In this document: piece after piece, positions 8,832 through 15,372 of the stretch
Numbering within the stretch: the stretch's first letter is position 1
How the letters are laid out: each line of letters starts with the position of its first letter
DNA from: Candidatus Wirthbacteria bacterium CG2_30_54_11
GTDB taxonomy: Bacteria; Patescibacteriota; CG2-30-54-11
Assembly: GCA_001873755.1 (NCBI GenBank)
Contig: MNZT01000101.1
Location: forward strand, 1 to 15,372
DNA length: 15,372 nt
Direction of reading: 5' to 3'
The notes under the pieces: model-generated
Database searches by the model: none
Seen by the model: only the letters and a program-made list of their open reading frames with translations
What the model was told of the DNA's origin: nothing
Translations under genes and position numbers: made by a program

Positions 8832-9260
8832 TTAGTTATGCGATTTTTTCTTTTTCACGATCTTCAGCTTGGCAATCTCCCGCTGAAGCGAAAGCTCTAC
8901 CTTGGCAAAGTCGATGTGCGCCGGATGCTCAGTCAGGAGACGTTCGGCTTTGCGTTTAGCTTCCTCGATCTGGGCCGCTTCCAGAGACTCAGCTCTCTCG
9001 GCGAGATTGGCGACCACCTCGATATGGGTCTTGCTTTCCTGACTGTCGACCAGTAAGGTACCGCCGTCGACGAACAAGGCGCTTTCGCCCCGGTCATCGG
9101 CATATTTGATAAGCATTTCCCCCATACCCAGCACTGAGATCAGAGGCACGTGTCCTGAGAGGACCGTGATGATCCCGCTGACCGTCGGTATCGTCACCCG
9201 AGAGATGTTCTCAGTATCCAGGACGACACCTTCGACGGATGTGATGGTGATGGTGATCAT
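8832..9260 (-). CDS. atpC: ATP synthase F1 subunit epsilon
   Basis: 142 residues, normal for bacterial epsilon. An N-terminal beta-sandwich (residues 1 to about 85, with the family-typical TVSGIITVLSGHVPLIS segment) is followed by a C-terminal helical hairpin rich in Ala, Glu and Lys, ending in a basic KKKK tail. Epsilon sits on the central stalk with gamma and couples or inhibits rotation. The start ATG (9258-9260) is one base after the atpD stop, with GAGG inside the end of atpD as ribosome binding site, which suggests coupling to atpD. It is the last gene of the operon. Confidence 0.95.
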   Translation of the reverse strand: MITITITSVEGVVLDTENISRVTIPTVSGIITVLSGHVPLISVLGMGEMLIKYADDRGESALFVDGGTLLVDSQESKTHIEVVANLAERAESLEAAQIEEAKRKAERLLTEHPAHIDFAKVELSLQREIAKLKIVKKKKSHN

Positions 9261-9261
9261 A

Positions 9262-10656
9262 TTACTTGGCCTCTACGCTCTGTTTGACCTCGTCAATCCC
9301 GCCCTTCATGTAGAAGTTGTCTTCCGGGATGTGGTCGAGTTTGCCGTCCAGGATCTCGCCGAATCCGGCGATGGTATCAGGAAGTTTCACATATTTGCCT
9401 GCACGTCCGGTGAACTGCTCTGCTACGAACATGGGTTGGCTGAGAAATTTCTGGATCTTGCGGGCACGGGAGACGATCAGTTTGTCCTCGTCCGACAGTT
9501 CGTCCACGCCCAGGATGGCGATGATGTCCTGGAGGTCCTGATAGCGCTGGAGAACTTCCTGCACCTTGCGGGCGACCCGATAGTGCTCCTTACCCACGAT
9601 GGTGGGGTCGAGCGCACGGGAAGATGAAGTCAGAGGATCCACCGCAGGGTAGATACCCTGCTCGGAAATGGCACGGGAAAGAGTGATGGAGCTGTCAAGG
9701 TGAGCAAAGGTCGTGAGCGGAGCAGGGTCAGTGTAATCATCAGCAGGTACATAGATGGCCTGCAGGGACGTGATAGAGCCTTTGTGCGTGGAGGTGATAC
9801 GTTCCTGGAGGTCACCCATTTCTTTGGCCAGGGTGGGCTGATACCCCACGGCGGACGGAATGCGACCAAGCAGTGCGGACACTTCTGATCCGGCCTGGGT
9901 GAAACGGAAGATGTTGTCGATGAACATGAGGACGTCCTGACCCTGGTCGCGAAAATATTCTGCGATGGTCAGTCCGGTGAGGGCGACGCGAAGGCGTACC
10001 CCGGGCGGTTCATTCATCTGACCGAAGACAAGTGCGGTGGATTTGATAACTCCGGATTCCTGGGTCTCGGTGATGAGGTCATTCCCCTCTCTGGAACGTT
10101 CTCCCACGCCGGCGAACACTGACACGCCTTCATGGAATTCGGCGATACTGCGAATGAGCTCCATGATGATGACGGTCTTGCCCACGCCGGCTCCGCCGAA
10201 AACGCCGATCTTGCCGCCCTTGATAAACGGTGCGACCAGATCAAGCACTTTGACGCCGGTCTCAAAAATGTGGGGGCTCAGCTGCTGCTCAGTAAGCTTG
10301 GGGGCAGGAGCATGGATCGATCTGAACTCTTTGCTTTCGATCGGACCGAGGCCGTCGATGGGTTCTCCCACCACATTGACCACACGTCCGAGCATAGCAT
10401 CGCCTACCGGGACCTGGAGAGGCTTACCGGTATCGATGACCTCCATACCGCGGGCCAGTCCCTCGGTGGACCCGAGAGCGACGCAGCGGACGACGCCGTC
10501 TCCGGTCTGCTGTTCGACCTCGAGGATGAGGTTCAGCTCCTCGATGCGCACCGCCTGATAGATCAGGGGGATGTGCCCGGGAGAAAAACGTACGTCCACG
10601 ACGTTGCCCAGGATCTGTTCGACGACACCTTTGTTCTGTACTGCTTGAGTTGACAT
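9262..10656 (-). CDS. atpD: ATP synthase F1 subunit beta (catalytic)
   Basis: 464 residues, standard length. The catalytic nucleotide site shows Walker A GGAGVGKT (154-161), GVGERSREGNDL with the catalytic Glu186, and Walker B VLMFIDN ending at Asp247. The C-terminal lever motif is DELSDED (385-391), a conservative form of the usual DELSEED. Beta makes or hydrolyses ATP in the alpha3beta3 head. The ATG (10654-10656) overlaps the atpG stop by one base (TAATG), with GGAGG six bases upstream. No unusual insertion was seen. Confidence 0.98.
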   Translation of the reverse strand: MSTQAVQNKGVVEQILGNVVDVRFSPGHIPLIYQAVRIEELNLILEVEQQTGDGVVRCVALGSTEGLARGMEVIDTGKPLQVPVGDAMLGRVVNVVGEPIDGLGPIESKEFRSIHAPAPKLTEQQLSPHIFETGVKVLDLVAPFIKGGKIGVFGGAGVGKTVIIMELIRSIAEFHEGVSVFAGVGERSREGNDLITETQESGVIKSTALVFGQMNEPPGVRLRVALTGLTIAEYFRDQGQDVLMFIDNIFRFTQAGSEVSALLGRIPSAVGYQPTLAKEMGDLQERITSTHKGSITSLQAIYVPADDYTDPAPLTTFAHLDSSITLSRAISEQGIYPAVDPLTSSSRALDPTIVGKEHYRVARKVQEVLQRYQDLQDIIAILGVDELSDEDKLIVSRARKIQKFLSQPMFVAEQFTGRAGKYVKLPDTIAGFGEILDGKLDHIPEDNFYMKGGIDEVKQSVEAK

Positions 10657-11540
10657 TACAATCCTCCACCGGTTATCTCAGCGAGCTCAGAAGTGATCTG
10701 AGACTGGCGTGATTTATTGAAATCCAGAACTAAACTATCTTTGAGCTCATGCGCGTTGTCTGATGCACTTTTCATGGCGACCATACGGGCGCTGTATTCA
10801 GAGGCAACGGTCTCAAGCCGGGCCTGGAACAGCTGACCTTCCAGATAGGCAGGCAGAAGTTCGTCGACGATGCGTCTCTGATCAGGTTCGAAAAGGAACG
10901 GAAGGTTGTCCAGAGAAATAGAAGCGAGAGAATCACCGAACAAGCTCAGCTCCGCAGGATCAAGCGGGAGCAGGACGCGAGCCACAGGCTGCTGCTTCAC
11001 CGCGTTGACGAACTGAGGATAGATTACCAGGACCCGGCCGATATCAGAGGCGAGGTACTGACTGGTGATATATGTCACGATAGGATGAATATCAGAAGTG
11101 GTCGGATGCTCGGAAATATCAGAAAAGTCAGCATCGATCGTGAGGTGCATGCGGGACAGTTGGTCTCTGACCTTTTTCCCGATGGTCATGATCTTGATCA
11201 TCCGGCCGTCTTTCTGGATCTTGCCGATGAGGTCGAGCACAAATCTCAGAAGATTCCAGGGAAGCGACCCCGCCAGACCGCGGTGAGGAGAAAAGACAAC
11301 AATAAGTGTGGTCTTGGAGGGGTTGGAACCGAGATCGAGGAGCGGATGCAGAGCGATGCGCTGCTTGGTCGTGACCCGTACGAGGATCTGCTTGATCTTT
11401 TCTGTATACACACGGCTGCGTTTGGCGTTTTCCTGGGCTTTACGCATACGAGAAGCAGCGACCAGCTCCATGGCATGAGTGACCTGGCCGATGCTGTCGA
11501 CTGACTTGATACGGCGTTTGATCTCGCTAAGTCTGCTCAT
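10656..11540 (-). CDS. atpG: ATP synthase F1 subunit gamma
   Basis: 294 residues. The N-terminal helix IKRRIKSVDSIGQVTHAMELV and the C-terminal helix ARMVAMKSASDNAHEL are the conserved coiled-coil ends that form the rotating shaft. A Rossmann-like middle begins with IVVFSPHRGLAGSL, where most bacteria have S(S)DRGLCGG or SDRGLAG. The chosen ATG (11538-11540) lies inside atpA, giving a 14-base overlap and implying translational coupling. The ribosome binding site is weak (AGG close to the ATG, AAGG further away). Divergence in the middle domain is high, as usual for gamma. Confidence 0.95.
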   Translation of the reverse strand: MSRLSEIKRRIKSVDSIGQVTHAMELVAASRMRKAQENAKRSRVYTEKIKQILVRVTTKQRIALHPLLDLGSNPSKTTLIVVFSPHRGLAGSLPWNLLRFVLDLIGKIQKDGRMIKIMTIGKKVRDQLSRMHLTIDADFSDISEHPTTSDIHPIVTYITSQYLASDIGRVLVIYPQFVNAVKQQPVARVLLPLDPAELSLFGDSLASISLDNLPFLFEPDQRRIVDELLPAYLEGQLFQARLETVASEYSARMVAMKSASDNAHELKDSLVLDFNKSRQSQITSELAEITGGGL

Positions 11541-13020
11541 CCTGTGCGGTATCCTTCATGTCATACGTGGCAAAGAAAGCATCAAGTACGGTCTTGGGGT
11601 CTTCCCCTTTTTCTGTCTGCATGTACGAAATGAATTCCACTTTGAAACGCTCGACATCTTTCACCGAGATCTTATCGAGATAGCCGTTATTGACCGCATA
11701 GATGAGAGCGATCTCGGTAGTGACCGGGAGAGGCTCATACTGAGGCTGCTTGAGGAGCTCCCGGATGCGCTGGCCGCGATTGATGCGCATCTTCGTCGCC
11801 TCGTCGAGATCGGCACTGCCGAACTGGGCAAAGGCTTCCAGGTTTTTGAACTGGGCGAGGTCAAGGCGAAGGGTGCCGGCGACTTTTTTCATGGCTTTGG
11901 TCTGGGCAGCGCCGCCTACGCGGGAAACGGATATACCGGCGTCGATGGCAGGCCGGAAGCCGGCATTGAACTGCTCGGACACCAGGTAGATCTGTCCGTC
12001 AGTGATGGAGATGATATTGGTGGGGATGTACGCGCTGACGTCGCCGAACTGGGTCTCTACGATGGGCAGGGACGTGATAGAACCGCCGCCGAGCTTTTCG
12101 CTCAGACGACAGGAACGTTCCAGTAGGCGGGAATGCAGATAAAAAATATCACCCGGATAGGCTTCGCGGCCCGGAGGGCGGCGAAGGATCAGAGAAAGCT
12201 GGCGGTAGGCCCAGGCGTGTTTGGTCAGATCGTCGTAAATAATGAGAGAATCCTTGCCTTTGGCAAGGAAGTATTCGGCGATGGCGGTGGCCGCGTAGGG
12301 TGCGATGTACTGCATGGCGACTGAGTCAGCGGCAGGAGCATTGACGATGACCGTATAGTCCATGGCTCCGGATTCCATCAGCTTGCCGTAGATCTGCGCG
12401 ACACGGGACTGTTTCTGGCCGATGGCACAGTAGATGCACACGACCGAAGGGGAAGCTGTTTTCTGATTGATGATGGTGTCGATGGCGATGGCGGTCTTGC
12501 CGGTGGCGCGGTCTCCGATGATGAGCTCTCTCTGGCCGCGTCCGATCGGGACCATGGAATCGATGGCGAGGATACCGGTCTGCAGAGGCGTCTTCACCGG
12601 CTGACGTTCGATGACGCGGGCAGCGATCTTTTCCAAAGGCATCTTTTGATCCACGGGGATCTCGGTACCCTTGCCGTCCTGAGGCACTCCGGCTGCGTCT
12701 ACGATGCGGCCCACGATGCTGTCCGACACACCGATGGACATGATCTCTCCCGTGGAGACGAACGTATCGCCCTCTGATATGAGGGTGTAGTCTCCCAAGA
12801 TGACCACGCCGACCTCGGTCACCCCGAGATTGAGCACCATGGCTTCGATGCCCTTTTCGACACATTCTATCTTTTCGCCCATTTTTGCCTGTGAAAGTCC
12901 GTCGAGGATCGCCACACCATCCTTTACACTGAGCACCCGCCCGATATTGCGGATCTCAGTCGATGGCGCGAACGAAGCGATGACAGATGAAAGGTCATGA
13001 CCAAGCGTATCCAGTGCCAT
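11527..13020 (-). CDS. atpA: ATP synthase F1 subunit alpha
   Basis: 497 residues, normal length. Motifs are PIGRGQRELIIGD with Walker A GDRATGKT (169-176), Walker B LIIYDD (259-264) and the arginine finger in SVSRVGG (Arg367) that completes the catalytic site of beta. The first 20 residues, which in E. coli form a helix that binds the delta N-terminal domain, are present (MALDTLGHDLSSVIASF). This matters because delta here lacks that domain. The ATG is preceded by GAGG ten bases upstream, 19 bases after the atpH stop. The 3' end overlaps atpG by 14 bases. Confidence 0.97.
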   Translation of the reverse strand: MALDTLGHDLSSVIASFAPSTEIRNIGRVLSVKDGVAILDGLSQAKMGEKIECVEKGIEAMVLNLGVTEVGVVILGDYTLISEGDTFVSTGEIMSIGVSDSIVGRIVDAAGVPQDGKGTEIPVDQKMPLEKIAARVIERQPVKTPLQTGILAIDSMVPIGRGQRELIIGDRATGKTAIAIDTIINQKTASPSVVCIYCAIGQKQSRVAQIYGKLMESGAMDYTVIVNAPAADSVAMQYIAPYAATAIAEYFLAKGKDSLIIYDDLTKHAWAYRQLSLILRRPPGREAYPGDIFYLHSRLLERSCRLSEKLGGGSITSLPIVETQFGDVSAYIPTNIISITDGQIYLVSEQFNAGFRPAIDAGISVSRVGGAAQTKAMKKVAGTLRLDLAQFKNLEAFAQFGSADLDEATKMRINRGQRIRELLKQPQYEPLPVTTEIALIYAVNNGYLDKISVKDVERFKVEFISYMQTEKGEDPKTVLDAFFATYDMKDTAQDEQT

Positions 13021-13039
13021 ACCGTATCTACCTCATACA

Positions 13040-13273
13040 CTATTGAGCGAGTCTGTTCCTGAGCTGAGCGAGACGATGCCGGATAGAGTCGTCATACACA
13101 TAATCGCGGTAGGTGATCTTCAGCCCACCCAGGAGCTGCGCTTCTTCTACAAAAGAGACTTCGGCGAGTCCCGGAAAATGTTTTTTCAGGGCAGCCGTTA
13201 CCGTCTTCTGCAGGTCCGCGGTCATTTCGCCGGCGTACTGTACAGTCGCAGCATCGATGGTTGATTTAGGCAT
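13040..13273 (-). CDS. atpH: ATP synthase subunit delta, short form lacking the N-terminal domain
   Basis: Only 77 residues from ATG 13271-13273 (80 from a TTG at 13282), against about 175-180 for normal delta/OSCP. The sequence matches the C-terminal half of delta: LQKTVTAALKKHFPG, then EEAQLLGGLKITYRDYVYDDSIRHRLAQLRNRL, like the family's vDpsLiGGv.i.igd.v.DgSi...L..L. The N-terminal six-helix domain, which binds alpha in known enzymes, is absent. atpF ends within this gene (8-base overlap) and atpA begins 19 bases after it, so no room exists for the missing part. The ATG is preferred because GAGG sits ten bases upstream, whereas it is one base from the TTG. The call rests on position and C-terminal motif. 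Confidence 0.82.
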   Translation of the reverse strand: MPKSTIDAATVQYAGEMTADLQKTVTAALKKHFPGLAEVSFVEEAQLLGGLKITYRDYVYDDSIRHRLAQLRNRLAQ

Positions 13274-13760
13274 GTGCGGCAAACCTCTTAACAGATTCTT
13301 CCAGCACCTTTTTCTTCTGTGCTTCGGTCAGGGAATCCTGGAGAACGGTCTGGGCGGCTTCGAGAGCGGTCCTGGAGACTTCACCGGACAGCTTGGTCCG
13401 GATCTCCTGTTCCTGCATCTTGAGCTGTTCCTGACCGCGGTTCACGATATCCTCTGACTGTGATTTAGCTTTTTCTTCCATCTGCTTGGCCAGTCCCTCA
13501 CCCTTGGTCTGGGCGTCTTTCATGATGCGGTCCGCTTCTCTGCGGCCCTCGAGGACAGCGGCTTCTTTTTCCTTGTCCGCACTCTCCTTCTGCTTTTCGA
13601 GCTCCTGCTTCAGCTGAACGGTACGTTCGGCATCAACGCGGCGTTTATCAAGCATGGCAAGGACAGGCTTGTAGAGGAATTTTTTCAGAAGGAACATCAG
13701 AACGAAAAAATTGAATACCTGGGTCAGGATCAAAATCGGATTAATACCGAGTTTTTCCAT
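13266..13760 (-). CDS. atpF: ATP synthase Fo subunit b
   Basis: 164 residues from ATG 13758-13760. One N-terminal membrane helix (about residues 8-28, ILTQVFNFFVLMFLLKKFLY) is followed by a long charged, Glu/Lys/Gln-rich helix that forms the dimeric peripheral stalk. The C-terminal segment GEVSRTALEAAQTVLQDSL is typical of b. An ATG three codons upstream (13767-13769) lies one base from AGGAGG, too close. The chosen ATG is about ten bases from it, so I prefer the inner start. The end overlaps atpH by 8 bases. The b protein is not extended, so it does not carry the missing delta domain. Confidence 0.93.
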   Translation of the reverse strand: MEKLGINPILILTQVFNFFVLMFLLKKFLYKPVLAMLDKRRVDAERTVQLKQELEKQKESADKEKEAAVLEGRREADRIMKDAQTKGEGLAKQMEEKAKSQSEDIVNRGQEQLKMQEQEIRTKLSGEVSRTALEAAQTVLQDSLTEAQKKKVLEESVKRFAAHA

Positions 13761-13800
13761 GTTTTTCATACCTCCTATGTCTGCTGATCAAACCAAATAT

Positions 13801-14031
13801 TTAGCTCACGAAAAGGATGATCAGGGCCACGACCAGAGAGTAGATGGTCAGCGCTTCGGCAAAGGCGAGCGCCAGGATCATGGGGGACATGATCTTTCCG
13901 CTTGCATCTGGATTACGACCGATCGCCTGGAGAGCACCCGCAGCTGCGAGCCCGATACCGATACCGGGACCGACCGCCCCGAGACCGATGGCCAGACCAG
14001 CGGCTAACGTCTTGAGAGTGTTGACATCCAT
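13801..14031 (-). CDS. atpE: ATP synthase Fo subunit c
   Basis: 76 residues forming a two-helix hairpin: a glycine-rich first helix (GLAIGLGAVGPGIGIGLAAAGAL), a polar loop with GRNPDASGKI, and a second helix with AFAEALTIYSLVVALIILF. Glu59 is the ion-binding carboxylate. The Na+-type partners are absent: the residues after Glu are Ala-Leu rather than Ser-Thr, and the first-helix Gln is replaced by Gly. Proton coupling is therefore likely. ATG 14029-14031 has GAGG eight bases upstream; a GTG two codons earlier is a weaker start. It lies between atpB and atpF in canonical order. Confidence 0.95.
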   Translation of the reverse strand: MDVNTLKTLAAGLAIGLGAVGPGIGIGLAAAGALQAIGRNPDASGKIMSPMILALAFAEALTIYSLVVALIILFVS

Positions 14032-14079
14032 GTACACAACCTCGTTTCATTGACTAAATAAACAAACTATACCGAAAGA

Positions 14080-15015
14080 CTAATGACCTTTTTCTACGGC
14101 CATACCGAGGAACACCATGGTCAGCATGGCAAAAACCAGCGCCTGGATGAAACCGACGAACACTTCCAGGCCCAGGAAGGGAATGGGAACGAACACCGGG
14201 ATGAGAGAGCCGATGATGGCGAGCAGAACTTCCCCGGCAAAAATATTGCCGAACAGACGGAAGGAGAACGAAATGATGCGGGAGAATTCACCGATGAATT
14301 CCAGTATGCCCACAAACGAGCCTATGCCCTTGAGGTTGAAGAACTTCCCCAGGTGCCCTTTGAGCCCCAGGTGCTTGATACCGTAGTACCAGGTGGAAGC
14401 CACAGCGATGAGGGCAAGCGCAATAGTCGTATTGAGATCTGCTGTAGCACCCCGAAGGAGCGGGACTATTTTAAATTTTGGTGCAGTTGTCTCCTCTCCG
14501 GCAGTCTCTGCAGCTTCTTCATGCGAAGTAAGCATTGGTTCGGCTTCTACGTCGACCAGCGTGACATTCTCGGTCAACGTCTCGTCGGTAACAGCATAAG
14601 CGATCGCATCCGAGCCGGCGTCTGCATGTTCTTCAGGCGCTTCGCCCTCAACGGCCGCTTCATGTGCGGGCTCTGCCAAACCAAATCCTGACATACCGGG
14701 AAGCAACCCCAGCCAGTTGGACATGAGGATGAAGATAAAAAATGTCATGATCAGGGGATAAAACTCATCCACATGAGTTGCGGGTACAGTGGACTTCACG
14801 AGATTGTACAGGCTCTCGACGAGGGTCTCAAACACGGCCTGGAGCCGGGAAGGGACGATCTTCAGCCCTTTGCGGACGAGGATACCGAGACCGATGATGA
14901 TCAGGGAAACGATAAATGTGGTGAGGAGAGAATTGGTCACTGGATAATTCAAGATCTCGAACAGCTCTTCTGCTTTGATCGATACATGCGCTGCCTTGTC
15001 CCAGATCAGTTCCAT
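14080..15015 (-). CDS. atpB: ATP synthase Fo subunit a with an acidic loop insertion
   Basis: 311 residues, about 60-70 longer than common bacterial subunit a. It has multiple membrane helices, the essential arginine in SFRLFGNIFAGE (Arg253), and TADLNTTIALAL (191-202). Between NWLGLLPGMSGFG and KFKIVPLLRGATADLN lies an inserted segment at about residues 114-178 with 19 Asp/Glu and no Lys or Arg. By homology with E. coli this loop faces the periplasmic side near the proton entry half-channel. The ATG (15013-15015) has AGGG five bases upstream. An upstream TTG at 15060 would add 15 residues but has a poor binding site. It is the first gene of the operon; no atpI precedes it. The promoter is not obvious. 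Confidence 0.94.
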   Translation of the reverse strand: MELIWDKAAHVSIKAEELFEILNYPVTNSLLTTFIVSLIIIGLGILVRKGLKIVPSRLQAVFETLVESLYNLVKSTVPATHVDEFYPLIMTFFIFILMSNWLGLLPGMSGFGLAEPAHEAAVEGEAPEEHADAGSDAIAYAVTDETLTENVTLVDVEAEPMLTSHEEAAETAGEETTAPKFKIVPLLRGATADLNTTIALALIAVASTWYYGIKHLGLKGHLGKFFNLKGIGSFVGILEFIGEFSRIISFSFRLFGNIFAGEVLLAIIGSLIPVFVPIPFLGLEVFVGFIQALVFAMLTMVFLGMAVEKGH

Positions 15016-15085
15016 AGGTTCCCTGCCACAGGTAAAGAAAGTAAACCCTGAAAAGACCAACGCCTGAAGAATATCATATTTCTGA

Positions 15086-15372
15086 AAGAAAAAAAAGGGT
15101 GAGTACCTGCTGGACCAATATCCCTATTACATCATAGAGTTCCATGCTGACAACGGTGGAGAGTTCATCAATCACGAACTGTGCAAGTTGCTCAACAAGA
15201 TCAAAATCAGACTAACCAAAAGCAGACCGAGAAAGAGCAATGACAACGCTCTGGTCGAGGGAAAGAATGGCTGGATCATTCGCAAGTTCATGGGGTATGT
15301 GCATATCAAACAACGGTGGGCTGCCGAGATAAACACGTTCTATAACCAATACTTCAACCACTATATCAACTA
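15086..15372 (+). pseudogene. 5'-truncated DDE transposase/integrase (rve-type) fragment, cut by the window edge
   Basis: An open frame from 15086 to the right edge encodes the C-terminal half of an integrase-core transposase. FHADNGGEF carries the second catalytic Asp, and SRPRKSNDNALVEGKNG carries the catalytic Glu. Then follow GYVHIKQRW and FYNQYFNHYIN, as in IS481-like families. A TGA at 15083-15085 closes the frame, and only 70 bases separate it from atpB, so the first catalytic Asp and any helix-turn-helix domain are missing. There is no plausible start codon before the catalytic region. It is a remnant of an insertion sequence whose 5' end was lost next to the atp operon, or an assembly join. 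The 3' end is beyond the window. Confidence 0.75.

Noticed and set aside
11479..12126. 215-residue plus-strand open frame opposite atpA and atpG
   Set aside because: It overlaps conserved ATP synthase genes throughout and its translation resembles no protein family.
14083..14691. 202-residue plus-strand open frame opposite atpB
   Set aside because: It is antisense to atpB, and its apparent composition comes from the reverse of membrane-helix codons and the acidic insertion.
15016..15060. Longer atpB start at TTG 15060
   Set aside because: It has only a weak upstream CAGG, while the ATG at 15015 has AGGG at five bases and gives the expected subunit a N terminus.
15050..15100. Programmed frameshift restoring a full transposase across the run of eight A residues
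   Set aside because: The alternative frame hits a stop at 15049-15051, and atpB occupies the space where the N-terminal domain would be, so no full-length product is possible.

Overview
The window is a bacterial chromosomal segment of moderate GC content using the standard code (TAG, TAA and TGA all end genes). It holds two metabolic blocks and almost no unknown protein. No 16S or other phylogenetic marker is present. The combination of a two-subunit ATP-citrate lyase, a eukaryote-like NADP-isocitrate dehydrogenase, dense short palindromic repeats and a trimmed F1Fo ATP synthase suggests an uncultivated lineage. A Patescibacteria/CPR-type genome is possible, but this is a guess.

Left part (1-8570): after an edge region with no supported gene, a FAHD1/YcgM-like fumarylacetoacetate-hydrolase-family gene lies on the minus strand (355-1014). 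A MITE-like repeat follows, then aconitase acnA on the minus strand (1249-3945). A 267-bp divergent promoter region with several symmetric elements separates acnA from a plus-strand operon icd-aclB-aclA (4213-8566). Aconitase, isocitrate dehydrogenase and ATP-citrate lyase form a continuous route between 2-oxoglutarate and acetyl-CoA plus oxaloacetate. This is the citrate half of the reductive TCA cycle, or a reductive glutamate-to-acetyl-CoA route. The FAH-family protein may act on the oxaloacetate produced.

Middle (8567-8831): a convergent intergenic region packed with palindromic repeats that probably terminate transcription from both sides.

Right part (8832-15015): a complete, tightly packed minus-strand F1Fo ATP synthase operon in canonical order atpB-E-F-H-A-G-D-C, with short gaps or overlaps. 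Two subunits are odd. Delta (AtpH) is only about 77 residues and lacks the N-terminal domain. Subunit a (AtpB) carries an acidic insertion of about 65 residues with no Lys or Arg. The c subunit has proton-type ligands. Immediately upstream of atpB, on the plus strand, is a 5'-truncated DDE transposase fragment running off the right edge.

The repeats fall into two families: seven palindromic copies with conserved outer arms and compensated stem changes, and one MITE-like element of about 122 bp. All lie at the 3' ends of genes. The best candidates for novelty are the half-length delta subunit, the acidic loop in subunit a, the carbon module with its shared control region, and the terminator-like repeats.
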